A stretch of DNA of 64,000 nt from CAZICM01 sp964537685 (GCA_964537685.1 CAZICM010000045.1:7982-71981); one strand, 5' to 3'. Numbered from the stretch's first letter, positions 35,192-44,910 are shown. Numbers and translations are program-made. Notes: generated from the sequence alone by a model not told the origin.

Positions 35192-35560
35192 TCACAGACC
35201 CGAAGCGCCGCAGGCCAGCCAAATACGCACTTTCTCTTGATCGGGAGCGGGAAGCCCCGAACCGCCGGGCGGCATCGTGCCATCCTTGACCCGCTCATAA
35301 ATCTCGCCTGCTTCGGCCTTCACATAAGCGGCATCGTCCAAATTCGAGGTTGCAGGCGCGCCTCCCCGGGCACTGCCCGAAACCATCGAACCATGGCAAG
35401 ACACGCAGCTCATCGTAACGATGGTGCGGCCCGAATCCTGATCGGCCGTTGAATTGGGCGGGCATTCCCCGAGCGCGTCGCCCTCGTCGTCCCCGCAGCC
35501 ACCTAAAAATCCCACGGCCATGCAAACAATAGCGGTTCCGAGAATCGAATGAATACGCAT
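35192..35560 (-). CDS. Monoheme cytochrome c-like lipoprotein
   Basis: 122 residues. Lipobox FLGGCGDD is followed by MSCVSCHGSM, a CxxCH heme-binding motif, and later by DGTMPPGGSGLP, a plausible Met axial-ligand loop. It is about the size of small c-type cytochromes. Located outside the cytoplasm, attached by lipid; electron-transfer partners are not visible. Divergent from the pectin acetylesterase-like gene and convergent with the preceding lipoprotein. Confidence 0.7.
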   Translation of the reverse strand: MRIHSILGTAIVCMAVGFLGGCGDDEGDALGECPPNSTADQDSGRTIVTMSCVSCHGSMVSGSARGGAPATSNLDDAAYVKAEAGEIYERVKDGTMPPGGSGLPAPDQEKVRIWLACGASGL

Positions 35561-35747
35561 GTGTACAAAGCTCCTTCGCGAAAAGCGTCCGCGCTCCTAT
35601 CACGGACAGATTATCGTCGCCAAAAAAATACGCGCGGGCAACGTTTAGATGAAGGTCCATGACCCGCAACAAGAAGGTGCTCTTAGGTCCATTTCAATTC
35701 TGAAACGGATATTGAGATACGCGGCCTGCTTTGCATAGAATGAGGCT

Positions 35748-37001
35748 GTGTACATCAATAAAAAGCTTTTGTTTTGTGGGTTAAGCTTGGGCGCCGCGGC
35801 CGTTTGGGGATGCGGCGGATCGGATGCGCCTGCGCCGGGATATATGGCCGTTTCGACGGGCTCTTCGATGTCCGGCGGAAGCGGTGGAAGCGGCGGCGCA
35901 GACGGTTTGGGAGGCTCGTCGGCGCAGGGAGGCGGAAGCGGCGGGACAATGGCGCAATGCCCGCCGGCCGGACCTTTTGAAGGCCCTGTCATTACGGCTC
36001 CGGAAATGGACTGGACATGGATTCCCGTCAAAGAATCGCTATGCCGCGACGGTTCGGAAACAGGCTTTGGAATTCGAATGAATTCTAAATCCGATAAATT
36101 GGTTATTTATTTAGAAGGCGGCGGCGCATGTTTTAATGCGGCCACCTGCGCGATTAACCCGGCCACTTTTGGAAAAATAGCCTTCGATGCGTGGAAAGGC
36201 ACGGCGGGCCAAACGGGTATTTTTAATTCTGATAACGAAAGCAATCCGCTGCGCGATTGGAATATGGTCTATGTGCCCTATTGCACCGGCGATATTCATG
36301 GAGGCGCGGCCGATCATGTGGATGTGCCTGGATTAACCGCGCCTAAAAACCAGTCATTTATGGGATATCAAAACCTGGGCGCCTATTTAAAACGCTTGGT
36401 GCCCACGTTTTCAGGAGCTTCTCAAGTTTTGCTCACCGGCATCAGCGCGGGCGGCTTTGGAGCCTCGTATAATTATGATCGTATTGCCGAATCATTCTGT
36501 CCGATTCCCGTCGTTTTAATCGACGATTCGGGGCCTCCCATGTCGGACACCTACATCACGCCCTGCCTCCAGACCGAATGGAAAGAATTATGGGGAATGG
36601 CCAACACCCTCCCCAAAGCCTGCCCTGAATGCTATGGCCCCAATGGCGGCGGGATTGTGAACTACGTCAGTTATATTGCTAAAAAATATCCCAATAACCG
36701 CCTCGGGCTGATTTCATCCGATAAAGACAGTGTTATTTCCACATTCTTTGGTTATGGGAAAAATGATTGCAATCTGGCCGTACCCTTAAGCGGCGACGAA
36801 TATTCCTCGGGACTCAAAGAGCTGCGGGATACCTATATGGGCAATTCGTCCGTATGGTCGACTTATTTCGTCGATAGCATTACGCATACCTATTTGCTTG
36901 GGCCCGGTTTTTATACGACCCAAGTGAATGGAGTAAAACTAACGGATTGGGTCGGCGCCATGGTGGGTAATGGCAACACGCCCGGGCATGTTGGACCCTG
37001 A
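35748..37001 (+). CDS. Lipoprotein of the pectin acetylesterase/Notum-like family
   Basis: 417 residues. Signal with lipobox AVWGCGGS and a Gly/Ser linker (GGSGGSGGADG). The alpha/beta-hydrolase of the PAE family is shown by LVIYLEGGGACFN, then YVPYCTGDIHGG, GISAGGFGASYNYD (Ser nucleophile), IDDSGPP (Asp) and SITHTYL (His). Probably a carbohydrate esterase acting on acetylated polysaccharides outside the cell. GTG start. The neighbouring GH114 gene suggests a local cluster of polysaccharide-active lipoproteins. Confidence 0.85.
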   Translation: MYINKKLLFCGLSLGAAAVWGCGGSDAPAPGYMAVSTGSSMSGGSGGSGGADGLGGSSAQGGGSGGTMAQCPPAGPFEGPVITAPEMDWTWIPVKESLCRDGSETGFGIRMNSKSDKLVIYLEGGGACFNAATCAINPATFGKIAFDAWKGTAGQTGIFNSDNESNPLRDWNMVYVPYCTGDIHGGAADHVDVPGLTAPKNQSFMGYQNLGAYLKRLVPTFSGASQVLLTGISAGGFGASYNYDRIAESFCPIPVVLIDDSGPPMSDTYITPCLQTEWKELWGMANTLPKACPECYGPNGGGIVNYVSYIAKKYPNNRLGLISSDKDSVISTFFGYGKNDCNLAVPLSGDEYSSGLKELRDTYMGNSSVWSTYFVDSITHTYLLGPGFYTTQVNGVKLTDWVGAMVGNGNTPGHVGP

Positions 37002-37025
37002 TTTATCATAGAATTGAAGGCCAAT

Positions 37026-38093
37026 ATGAGCGAATCGGAAGGCGGAGAAAAGAAAGTCGGCGTTTTCGGCGCATTGATTGCGGCCATTGGGATGATATTC
37101 GCCAGGGGTGCCGACGACTGTGCCCGCATAGGAGCAAAAGGCGCTCAATTTGCGGACGACGGCGCGAGGTTTGCCAGCAAGGGCGCGCAATTTGGGGATG
37201 ATGCGCTGCGGGGCGGTAAATTAGGGGGTTTGACCGACGATGCGGTGCGGGGTGGCAGGCCGCATGGCTCGCTGCCGGGGCTTTCGGACGATGCTCTCAA
37301 TGCGGCGGCTCATTCGGAAAAGGCCGCCGCTGGATTCGGCGACGATGTAATTGAACATGGCCTGGATCTCTCGCTCGATATCGCCTCCGAAATGGATTTT
37401 GGTGCAAATAATAACCAATACGATGAAAATGAATGGCCCGGCTCTCCGGCGGGTAGGGATCTCAAGGTTCAAGCGGCTTCGAAATCGGGCATTGAACGCG
37501 CCATGGCCCAGCAGGAATTGAGTCAGCCCAAAGCCATTGCCATCGTCCCTTCCAACGAAGATTCTTTTGCCGGGATGTTTGGCTATGCCGCACCCAAAGG
37601 CGTGGTTCAATCCATGAATTTGGTCGCCGATCTTTTGGATCAGCAGCAGGGCGAGCCAGCGGACGAGCTCGAATTCGCGAAAATGGTGGCCGCGGAGCGA
37701 AAGAGCAATCCCTTGGTGATTTTGGGATATACGTCCCTGGATGCGGTCAATCAGATCGTATTTCCCAATGGCCAGAGCGTGGGCGATAAAGATATCCACG
37801 CGGCCTGTGTGAATGTGGGCATAAATTGCATTGTAATCGCCTGCGATTCGAAAGAAATTAAAGAAAGCGGCTCCTGCGTGCGCTCCGCCTATATTCTCTG
37901 GGCCAACCGGGCTTCCGAAATAAGCAAGCCCAAGAGCAAAAAGACCCTCGCCACCTTCACTTCCCAGCTTTTGCACGATCGCATGACCGCGCGGCACGGG
38001 GATCAGATGATTATTTCCCGCGTCTTATTTCAGCCCAAGCACAAACCCAGCCTGATCCGCAGCCGATTAAAACCGCGGACTCATTCCCGCTGA
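37026..38093 (+). CDS. Unknown protein with a repetitive N-terminus and a possible degenerate CHAT/caspase-like segment
   Basis: 355 residues from the ATG at 37026 (GAAGG upstream). A hydrophobic stretch (VGVFGALIAAIGMIFAR) is followed by amphipathic imperfect repeats of the kind ADDGARFASKGAQFGDD. In the C-terminal part LVILGYTSLD, then IVFPNGQSVGDKDIHAAC, then IVIACDSKEI has the spacing of CHAT/caspase-like proteases (…HG…, …DI…, lSACeS), with the Cys present but the His replaced. This is only a pattern match and the gene is otherwise unrecognised. A phosphopantetheinyl transferase follows after 14 bp. Confidence 0.5.
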   Translation: MSESEGGEKKVGVFGALIAAIGMIFARGADDCARIGAKGAQFADDGARFASKGAQFGDDALRGGKLGGLTDDAVRGGRPHGSLPGLSDDALNAAAHSEKAAAGFGDDVIEHGLDLSLDIASEMDFGANNNQYDENEWPGSPAGRDLKVQAASKSGIERAMAQQELSQPKAIAIVPSNEDSFAGMFGYAAPKGVVQSMNLVADLLDQQQGEPADELEFAKMVAAERKSNPLVILGYTSLDAVNQIVFPNGQSVGDKDIHAACVNVGINCIVIACDSKEIKESGSCVRSAYILWANRASEISKPKSKKTLATFTSQLLHDRMTARHGDQMIISRVLFQPKHKPSLIRSRLKPRTHSR

Positions 38094-38107
38094 GTATTTT
38101 GACGGAA

Positions 38108-38857
38108 ATGTCTTTGCTAAAGCTCGGGCCGAAATCGATTCATATTTGGCTCGCATATTGCGGCGAACTTGAAAGCGATGCGTGGAAAGCCCTTTCCGAA
38201 CCGCTTCTTTCGCCTTCGGAAAAAGCCCGGCGCGATCGCTATCTCTACGAACGGAATCGGCACGAATACAAGGTTACCCGCGCGCTCGTCCGCACCGTGC
38301 TCTCGCGCTACGCGCCCGTCGATCCAGCCCATTGGCTATTTGATGCGGGCTCTCATGGAAAGCCTTTTATTTCTGGGCCTTCTATCGATATTCCTCTGCG
38401 CTTTAATCTTTCAAATACAAATGGATTGGTGGCGTGTATTGTCGCATTGAACCGGGAATTGGGCATCGATGTCGAAGAGCGGGCGCGGGCGGCGCGGGCG
38501 CTGGATGTGGCCGATCGCTTTTTTGCGCCCCAGGAAGTGAGGGCTCTCAATGCCTTGCCCCAAACGGAGCGCCCTCTTCGATTTTCGGCCTATTGGACGC
38601 TAAAAGAAGCCTACATTAAAGCCCGGGGATTGGGGCTCGCCATTCCCTTGGATCAATTTGCGTTTCGGCTTGAGCCGGGCAGGACACCGGCCATTGAAAT
38701 CGATGCCCGCCTGAATGACGATGCAAATCGCTGGCAATTCCTTTGTATGAAACCCACCCGCGGGCATTTTTTATCGGCGGCCATTTCGCTTCATGCTCAA
38801 GATGAACGGGATCGCCTTGAATTTTCGGTGCGCAAGACGATCCCGCTCATTGCATGA
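38108..38857 (+). CDS. Sfp-type 4'-phosphopantetheinyl transferase
   Basis: 249 residues from the ATG at 38108 (an in-frame TTG at 38099 is also possible). The Mg2+ and CoA-binding features of Sfp-type enzymes are present: LSNTNGLVACIVALNRELGIDVEERA (Asp121, Glu123) and FSAYWTLKEAYIKARGLGL (Glu167). It adds the phosphopantetheine arm to carrier proteins. No polyketide or peptide synthetase lies in the window, so the target is elsewhere. The gene ends 5 bp before the stop of the convergent Cys-rich gene. Confidence 0.85.
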   Translation: MSLLKLGPKSIHIWLAYCGELESDAWKALSEPLLSPSEKARRDRYLYERNRHEYKVTRALVRTVLSRYAPVDPAHWLFDAGSHGKPFISGPSIDIPLRFNLSNTNGLVACIVALNRELGIDVEERARAARALDVADRFFAPQEVRALNALPQTERPLRFSAYWTLKEAYIKARGLGLAIPLDQFAFRLEPGRTPAIEIDARLNDDANRWQFLCMKPTRGHFLSAAISLHAQDERDRLEFSVRKTIPLIA

Positions 38858-38862
38858 AAATA

Positions 38863-40318
38863 TTAAATACCGACGTTGTAGCCGCGCCACAGGCCGCCCG
38901 CCGCGTCGATAATCCACACCATTCCCTTTGCATAGCTCAGTGAGAAGCCGCGCTGTCGTACACCACCGCGCTTTGGGCGTCGATCGCTCCGCCGTTCAAT
39001 CCAATGCTATTGTTAAATGTTCCGGCCGCAGCTTGAACGCGGATTTGCAGGCTCGCGTATTCGCGCGCGTACACAGGGCTTGTTCCATCGCCCTTGGTAA
39101 ATACCGAGCGGAAATCGATGCCCGGCTGATACGAATTGACCAGCGCGCCCTGCGATGAATATCGCGCGAGGCGCACGCCTCCGTTGCTTCCTCCAGAACA
39201 GCTCCAAAATTCATTGCCATCCCACGCCAATGTCATCGTGGTGCTTTGCAATGCATCTTGGAAAGTCATTGATGCATCGTACGTCGGGCTTCCCAGCGCA
39301 TTGCAATCGTCATCCTGCGCCAGCGTACAGCCTGGAGCACAGCATCCGTCGCCATTGATGCAATTTACGATCGGCGTGCCCGCGCATTTTCCGTTGGCGC
39401 ATACATCGACAGCCGTGCAGTCATTTTTATCGTCGCAGGCTCCGCCTTGATTGGCCGGCGCGCCGCCCGTGCACACCCCTGAATTGCACGTTTCGTTCAT
39501 CGTGCAGAGATTGCCATCGTCGCACTGAATTCCATTGGGGCCGGGCACCGCCGTGCATTGATCGAGCGCCTCATTGCAACTGCCCACCAAACACACATCG
39601 CCGGGCGCGGCGCAGGTATTGGGCTGCCCTGTGCACAGGCCGTTTACGCACACTTCGTTGATCATGCAGTAGAGCCCGTCACTGCAGCCCGTTCCATCGG
39701 GCGCGGGCTGCTGCACGCAGCCTTTTTGGGGATCGCACACACCGATCGCGCACACGCCGTCGAGCGCGGAGCAGTCGATGGGAATACCGCCGGCGCATGT
39801 GCCGGCGCTGCATTGGCTTTGCTGCGTGCAGAAATCGCCGTCATCGCATTGAGCGCCGTCGTTGCCGGGAACGGTGACGCAGTTGTCGGTGTTTTCATCG
39901 CAAACGCCGATTAAACATGTGCCTACCGAAGAGCAATGTGTGGCCGTTCCGCCGACGCATTGGCCGTTTTGGCAGGTATCGTCCTGGGTGCAGAACAAGC
40001 CGTCGTCGCAGCCTGCGAACTCATTGGCGGGTTCTGTTTCGCATTTGCCATTGATGCATACGCCATGTGTGCAGACACCGTTAAGGGCCGCGCAATCGGC
40101 CGCATTTACACAAGTGCCGGGAGGCGCATCGGGTCCGGCATCGGCCATGGTGCCGACGAAGATGACGGCGACGAACCGCCTGTATTTGTATTGCTACCCG
40201 CGCTCCCACCGCTTCCGTCGTCGAAGCTTCGGACGCCCGTGGCGCAGGCCATTGGAAATGCGATTGCGGACAGTGCGGCGAGCGCGGCGAGGCGAAATGG
40301 AAGGCGATAGGTAGGCAT
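38863..40318 (-). pseudogene. EB-like Cys-rich surface lipoprotein gene with two apparent one-base frameshifts
   Basis: The start (40318, MPTYRLPFRLAALAALSA) encodes a signal with lipobox FPMACATG and a Gly/Ser linker, then changes phase at 40149-40150. About 400 residues follow with repeats such as GCDDGLFCTQDDTCQNGQC and QCDDGDFCTQQSQCSAGTC. Near 38945-38946 the phase changes again to FSLSYAKGMVWIIDAAGG and stops at 38863. Adding one base to the GG run (plus strand 40149-40150) and one to the AA run (38945-38946) restores a single frame of about 485 codons. The C-terminal domain is not recognised. Confidence 0.7.
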
Positions 40319-40451
40319 AAGACGGCATTCTAGGGTGATTATTTTTATGCGTCCCCCATGGTTTTCCGCGTGCCGGCGGCCTTTAAATCCGGCTACAAGA
40401 GGACACGCTTTCGGGTAAAGCCGCAGGCGAGCGTGTTGTTCCGCGCGGTAT

Positions 40452-41222
40452 ATGGCCATGCAATTTGACACATACACCATTGTATTGATTGTTTTTCTGC
40501 TCGTTGCGTTCATGACCTTTCCCGTTTTATTTTTTATCGTCGCGCCCTACGGACGGCACACGAGGAAAGGCTTTGGCCCAACGCTTCCCCCCACACTGGG
40601 ATGGGTGCTCATGGAAGCGCCGTCTCCTTTGGGTATGGCGCTTTTATTTTGGCTTTCGCCCCAGCCCAAAGAACTCACGCACTGGGTGCTCCTCTTCATT
40701 TGGCAAACGCATTATGCTCACCGGGCATTTATTTTCCCTTTCCGGCGAAAAAGCAGCCAGTTTGGCATGCCTCTCACCATCGTCGCCTCGGGGTTTTTAT
40801 TTAATGTATTCAATGCCTATTTAAATGGATATTATTTGTTTTTTATGCAGCCCGCCCATTTGGCTTCGCTGAATTGGTTCTTGGATGTCCGCTTTGTATT
40901 GGGCACAGCCTTTTTTGCCTTGGGCTATTTTGTCAATCAGCATGCCGACCACATTCTTTTTCATTTGAGAAAACCAGGCGAAACCGGCTACAAGATTCCC
41001 CAAGGCGGGATGTACCGCTGGATTTCATGCCCGAATTATTTCGGTGAAATGGTCGAATGGTTTGGCTGGGCATTGCTGAGTTTTTCGCCTGCGGGGCTTG
41101 CATTCGCGCTATGGACGATGGCGAATCTGCTTCCCAGGGCTATTGCCCATCACCGCTGGTATAAGCAGACATTCACTGAATATCCTCAAGAAAGAAAGGC
41201 CGTCTTGCCTTTCATTCTCTAA
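40452..41222 (+). CDS. Steroid 5-alpha-reductase-like membrane protein
   Basis: 256 residues with about six membrane helices. YGRHTRKGFGP, the APSPLGMALL start and, near the end, HADHILFHLRKPGETGYKIPQGGMYRWISCPNYFGE...EWFGWALLSF are the signature of the eukaryotic-type 3-oxo-5-alpha-steroid 4-dehydrogenase family (NADPH-dependent reduction of a delta-4 double bond), conserved over the full length. No other sterol genes are in the window. Sterol-making myxobacteria are known, so it could act on sterols or a lipid enone. Confidence 0.85.
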   Translation: MAMQFDTYTIVLIVFLLVAFMTFPVLFFIVAPYGRHTRKGFGPTLPPTLGWVLMEAPSPLGMALLFWLSPQPKELTHWVLLFIWQTHYAHRAFIFPFRRKSSQFGMPLTIVASGFLFNVFNAYLNGYYLFFMQPAHLASLNWFLDVRFVLGTAFFALGYFVNQHADHILFHLRKPGETGYKIPQGGMYRWISCPNYFGEMVEWFGWALLSFSPAGLAFALWTMANLLPRAIAHHRWYKQTFTEYPQERKAVLPFIL

Positions 41223-41290
41223 ATTGCAATGAAAGTTCGCCACCCCCATCGGCATGGATTATGCAGTTACCGTTTAAAGGAGATAAAAGC

Positions 41291-43990
41291 GTGGAAGAGC
41301 TTTGGCAAAGGGTATCTGAGAAAAGAGTAACGGCATTGCTTGGCCAGCTTTGGCCCGAGCCGCCCTCTTCGCTGCATCTTCGCGTTTTGCGCATTAGTTG
41401 CGATGGTCCGCATGGGACGCTGGGTCCGCTGCTCGAGGCGGCGCATCGCGTTGAAGAGCTGTTGGGCGGGCCGGTTCCTCTATTCAATCAGGCCCGGAAA
41501 CGGGTGGCTTTGGGATTGCGCCGCCGAATATTGGGCGATGCTCCGGCGGGCCGGCCGGATAGCTTGATGATTGAAACATTGAATCGGCTGGATATCGATT
41601 CCGACCGGCCTTCGGTTGTTGTTTTCGATGCGGTTGATGCGGCGGACGACGCTACGCTCGATGCGCTGACAAGAATTATGGGCCGGCCTGGATGGCTGCG
41701 GGTGCCTATTGTCTTGACTTTTAAATCCAAAGATCTATCAGGACGCCCCGCGGCATTGCTGCGCGCACTTCAAGAAGCTTATGGCGAAGAAGCGATTTTG
41801 GTGGCCAGCAGCGGCAGCGCCGAAACCAAGCCGGAAAGCATTGCATTTAATTGGTCGTCCCTTCCTCCGGATTTGCTCCGGATCATGAGGGCGGGTGCCC
41901 TGATTGGCTCTGGATTTGAAGCGGATTTGGTGGCTGAGCTGCTTCGCGCCGACGCCCTGGATGTGCTGGAGCAATTGCAGCGTGTTGTCGATTTGGGCGC
42001 GCCTCTTTCGGATAGGGGCGAGGGCTGTTTTTATCTATCCGACGACGATATCGAAAAACTGAGGGCGGGTATATTGCCTTCCGTTGCGCGGGCATGGCAT
42101 AAGAAGCTCGCTCAAATTCTTTCGGATGTGGCCGGTGTTCCTCCGATGTCCGCGCTTGGAGCGCCTTCCGCGCCTTTACCTCCAGCGCCTCCTCCTCCTC
42201 CGCCGCCGCCGCCGCCATGGAGTACAAACGCGCCCGCGCCTGTTGCCGCGCAAGCGCAAGAAGGCCAAGCGGCCACCAAAACGGTTGAGCAGGAAATAAC
42301 AGGGCCATTGCCGTCTGGACCGGTTTCAGAGGGCGAGTCGACGGTGCGCTGGCCTTTATCCGAACCGCCTCCGGCGGCGCCCTCGCCCCCAAGCAAAGAG
42401 CCCGCGGCTCCGGCCGAAGACACGGAAACCACCGAAAGCTCCGATGGGCAGCGCCCTCAGTGGCCCTATTCTCAAATCTTTGGGCGCCCGGGGGATGGCC
42501 CTATAGCTTCTTCCGAGCCTTCGGTATCGGAAAAACAAGCACCGAAGGCATCCGGCGAACAGGCGGACGGAGAAAAGAGCGAGGCTGCCGAGGAAGAAGC
42601 GATATCCTCGGGGCGAGACTCGGGAGACAGAAAAACGCTATTGTCTGCCGGAGAAATGCCGCAAAAGCGCGCTCCCGTCGAAAATGTCCTGGATAATGCA
42701 AAGGAATACTGGTTTAATCCCTTTGTGATATCCCCGGTATCCGTAACGCCGCCTTCCAAGGCTGCTGAGCCGGTATCGCAGGCTCCCAAAGAGCGGATGC
42801 CCGAATCCAAAGCTCCCCCGCCTGAATTTGAATTGGATCCCAGTGCCGAAAAAGCCCATCCTTCCCGCGCGGATGGAGGAAGGGCGGCTCAGCATTTAAG
42901 CGCGGCGGGCGACTTGGAATCGGCCGCGGCGCATTATCTCAAGGCATGCCAGGAAGCCGCCGAGGCGGGAGCCTACGATCAAGCGCTTGCCTATAGCCGC
43001 AAGGCGCTTTCGGTATTGGATAGCTTGCCTATATCGCCAAAGCGAAGAATTTTGCGCATCCGCATTCTGATGGAGCTTGGCCGCCTGCAGTGGAATGTGA
43101 CCGGCCCCGATGCCTCGTTTACGCTATCAGGCGCCCTTGAAATGCTAAATGCGGCGGAAATGCTGCTTAAGCCCGAAGATCCTCCCAAGCTATGGGCCGA
43201 GGTGATGCAGCTTTTGGCCGCGCTCTTATATGATATCGGCGATATGAGTTCGCTGGCCCGGGCGCTCGATGCATTGACCAAAGCGAGCCGTGTGCTGCTG
43301 GATGTGGGCGATGCCGTTGGGGCCGCGCGGCTGCTTAACGATCAAGCCGCGGTTTATGTACGTATGGGCGATCCGGTCAGGGCCGTGCATTTGCTCAGCG
43401 AATCCCGAAAGATTTTCGAGGAAAAGGCTGCGTCCGATCCCGAGGCGATGCTGGAACTGGCCGAAACCGATCATTTATTCGCGCGCATTCCATTGCATGT
43501 GGAAGCGAGGCCCGGGCGGGAATCCGATGCGCTGCTGATGGGATTGGATCATGCGATAGCGGCGGAGCGGACCTATAAAAAGCTAGATATGCAGCGAGAG
43601 CTTGGCCGGGTATGGGAAACGATGGGCCGGCTGGAGCTCCGGCGCAAGCGCCATGAGCGGGCGGCGGCAAAGCTTTCGGCGGCGATTGGCCTTCAGGATG
43701 CTATCGGCGATGTGATTGGGCTGGCGCGGTCGACGGCTGCAATGTCCGAGGTTTTGTGCGCCCACGGTCAATTCCAGAAGGCGGCGGCGCTGCTGGCCGA
43801 TTCGGCCTCGCTGAATTTAGAAAAGGGCTCGCCTATAGGTTTAGCCTTTAACCGCAGGGCTTTGGAATTATTAAAGGCAAAGGCGCCTCCGGGCGAAGAA
43901 ATGGCTCACGCTCTGAGGTCCGTGGAATTGCGTATTAAAGAAGCGGAAGGCATTTTGGGCAGGCTAACATTGCCCGGTGAAAGGGATTAA
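41291..43990 (+). CDS. Degenerate STAND-type ATPase fused to TPR repeats
   Basis: 899 residues from the GTG at 41291, chosen because AAAGGAG lies 9 bp upstream (ATG at 41261 has none). Residues 1-280 follow the AAA/STAND layout, but the Walker A loop is replaced (RISCDGPHGTLGPLLEA instead of GxxGxGKT) and the Walker B is VVVFDAVDAADD. A Pro/Glu/Ala-rich region (with a run of Pro) follows, and the C-terminal half has TPR-like helical repeats. It probably binds proteins rather than hydrolysing ATP. The 86-aa gene follows after 3 bp. Confidence 0.6.
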   Translation: MEELWQRVSEKRVTALLGQLWPEPPSSLHLRVLRISCDGPHGTLGPLLEAAHRVEELLGGPVPLFNQARKRVALGLRRRILGDAPAGRPDSLMIETLNRLDIDSDRPSVVVFDAVDAADDATLDALTRIMGRPGWLRVPIVLTFKSKDLSGRPAALLRALQEAYGEEAILVASSGSAETKPESIAFNWSSLPPDLLRIMRAGALIGSGFEADLVAELLRADALDVLEQLQRVVDLGAPLSDRGEGCFYLSDDDIEKLRAGILPSVARAWHKKLAQILSDVAGVPPMSALGAPSAPLPPAPPPPPPPPPPWSTNAPAPVAAQAQEGQAATKTVEQEITGPLPSGPVSEGESTVRWPLSEPPPAAPSPPSKEPAAPAEDTETTESSDGQRPQWPYSQIFGRPGDGPIASSEPSVSEKQAPKASGEQADGEKSEAAEEEAISSGRDSGDRKTLLSAGEMPQKRAPVENVLDNAKEYWFNPFVISPVSVTPPSKAAEPVSQAPKERMPESKAPPPEFELDPSAEKAHPSRADGGRAAQHLSAAGDLESAAAHYLKACQEAAEAGAYDQALAYSRKALSVLDSLPISPKRRILRIRILMELGRLQWNVTGPDASFTLSGALEMLNAAEMLLKPEDPPKLWAEVMQLLAALLYDIGDMSSLARALDALTKASRVLLDVGDAVGAARLLNDQAAVYVRMGDPVRAVHLLSESRKIFEEKAASDPEAMLELAETDHLFARIPLHVEARPGRESDALLMGLDHAIAAERTYKKLDMQRELGRVWETMGRLELRRKRHERAAAKLSAAIGLQDAIGDVIGLARSTAAMSEVLCAHGQFQKAAALLADSASLNLEKGSPIGLAFNRRALELLKAKAPPGEEMAHALRSVELRIKEAEGILGRLTLPGERD

Positions 43991-43993
43991 GCC

Positions 43994-44254
43994 ATGAGCG
44001 AATGGTTAAACACATTGAAGGAAGATATCGAAAACTTAAAGCAGGTCCGCGATGAAATCCGGGTCCAGCTTCATATTGCTGGGGCCGATGTGAAAGATCG
44101 CTGGCATAAGCTGGAAGACAAATGGATAGATGTCGATGGCCGGGCCAGGGACATCGGAAGCGAATCGTTTCATACCATTGCGGATGCGACCAAAAGGCTG
44201 GTGGATGAGCTAAAGCGCGATTACGATGAACTAAAGCGGGCATTGAAGGAGTGA
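43994..44254 (+). CDS. Small coiled-coil protein (86 aa)
   Basis: 86 residues with long charged heptads (LKEDIENLKQVRDEIRVQL and LVDELKRDYDELKRALKE). AAGGGA in the end of the previous gene lies at a suitable distance from the ATG, and the spacing is 3 bp, so this gene is coupled to the STAND/TPR gene. A terminator follows at 44294. Function unknown. Confidence 0.65.
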   Translation: MSEWLNTLKEDIENLKQVRDEIRVQLHIAGADVKDRWHKLEDKWIDVDGRARDIGSESFHTIADATKRLVDELKRDYDELKRALKE

Positions 44255-44293
44255 TAGCGCAAGAAATGCGGTAATGCGCAAAGAGTGCGTTTT

Positions 44294-44331
44294 CCTATGA
44301 GCTCCCGCTGGGGCACCATAGGGTTTTTTTT
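44294..44331 (+). terminator. Rho-independent terminator
   Basis: CCTATG pairs with CATAGG, with an inner GCTCC/GGGGC stem and a short loop, followed by a run of eight T (44324-44331). It ends the STAND/TPR-coiled-coil operon. Confidence 0.85.
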
Positions 44332-44442
44332 GTATTTCTAAGCGGCTTTGAATGGGAACAGTTTATGCTGGGCACTCATTCAAGTACGCAAGTACGCAAG
44401 CACGCTGTTCGATCACAAGAGACTGCAAGCGAGGAAGAATTC

Positions 44443-44853
44443 ATGAGCAAACCGATCCCGACCATTCAAAAGTATATGACGACCATCCCATTTTCGATTG
44501 GTCCAGATCAGCCGCTGTCGCGGGCGCATACGATGCTGAGGGAGCACAATATTCGGCATTTGCCTGTGCTGTCGGGCGGCAAATTGGTTGGCATTTTGAC
44601 CGACCGGGATTTGCACTTAATTGAAACGCTCAAAGATGTGGATCCGGAGAAGGTGACAGTCGAGGACGCGATGTCGCAAATGCCTTATTCCGTCGAGCCG
44701 GATGCGTCTTTGGATGAGGTGGCCGCGGAAATGGCCGAGCACAAATATGGCTGCGCCGTGATTGTGCAGAATAATAAGGTTGTCGGCGTGTTTACGACCG
44801 TGGATGCCTGCCGGGCCTTGGCGGAGCTGCTCCGCACGCGCTTGGCGAAATGA
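44443..44853 (+). CDS. Protein with two CBS domains
   Basis: 136 residues from the ATG at 44443, 8 bp after GAGGAAG. Two CBS domains fill the protein: about 10-62 (IQKYMTTIPFSIG, HNIRHLPVLSGGKLVGILTDRDL) and about 75-130 (VEDAMSQMPYSVEP, AVIVQNNKVVGVFTTVDAC). A CBS pair normally binds an adenine nucleotide and regulates a partner. No partner domain is fused. A bidirectional terminator follows at 44911. Confidence 0.88.
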   Translation: MSKPIPTIQKYMTTIPFSIGPDQPLSRAHTMLREHNIRHLPVLSGGKLVGILTDRDLHLIETLKDVDPEKVTVEDAMSQMPYSVEPDASLDEVAAEMAEHKYGCAVIVQNNKVVGVFTTVDACRALAELLRTRLAK

Positions 44854-44910
44854 ATCGATAGGATTGGTCCAATTGTATTTTTTATAAATACGGTTGGATT
44901 GCATTTCTAA

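Noticed and set aside
38099..38107. Earlier TTG start of the phosphopantetheinyl transferase
   Set aside because: No better ribosome binding site for the TTG than for the ATG at 38108; the ATG gives the usual length.
44380..44405. Short tandem CAAGTACG repeats upstream of the CBS gene
   Set aside because: Only three short copies; not enough to call an operator.
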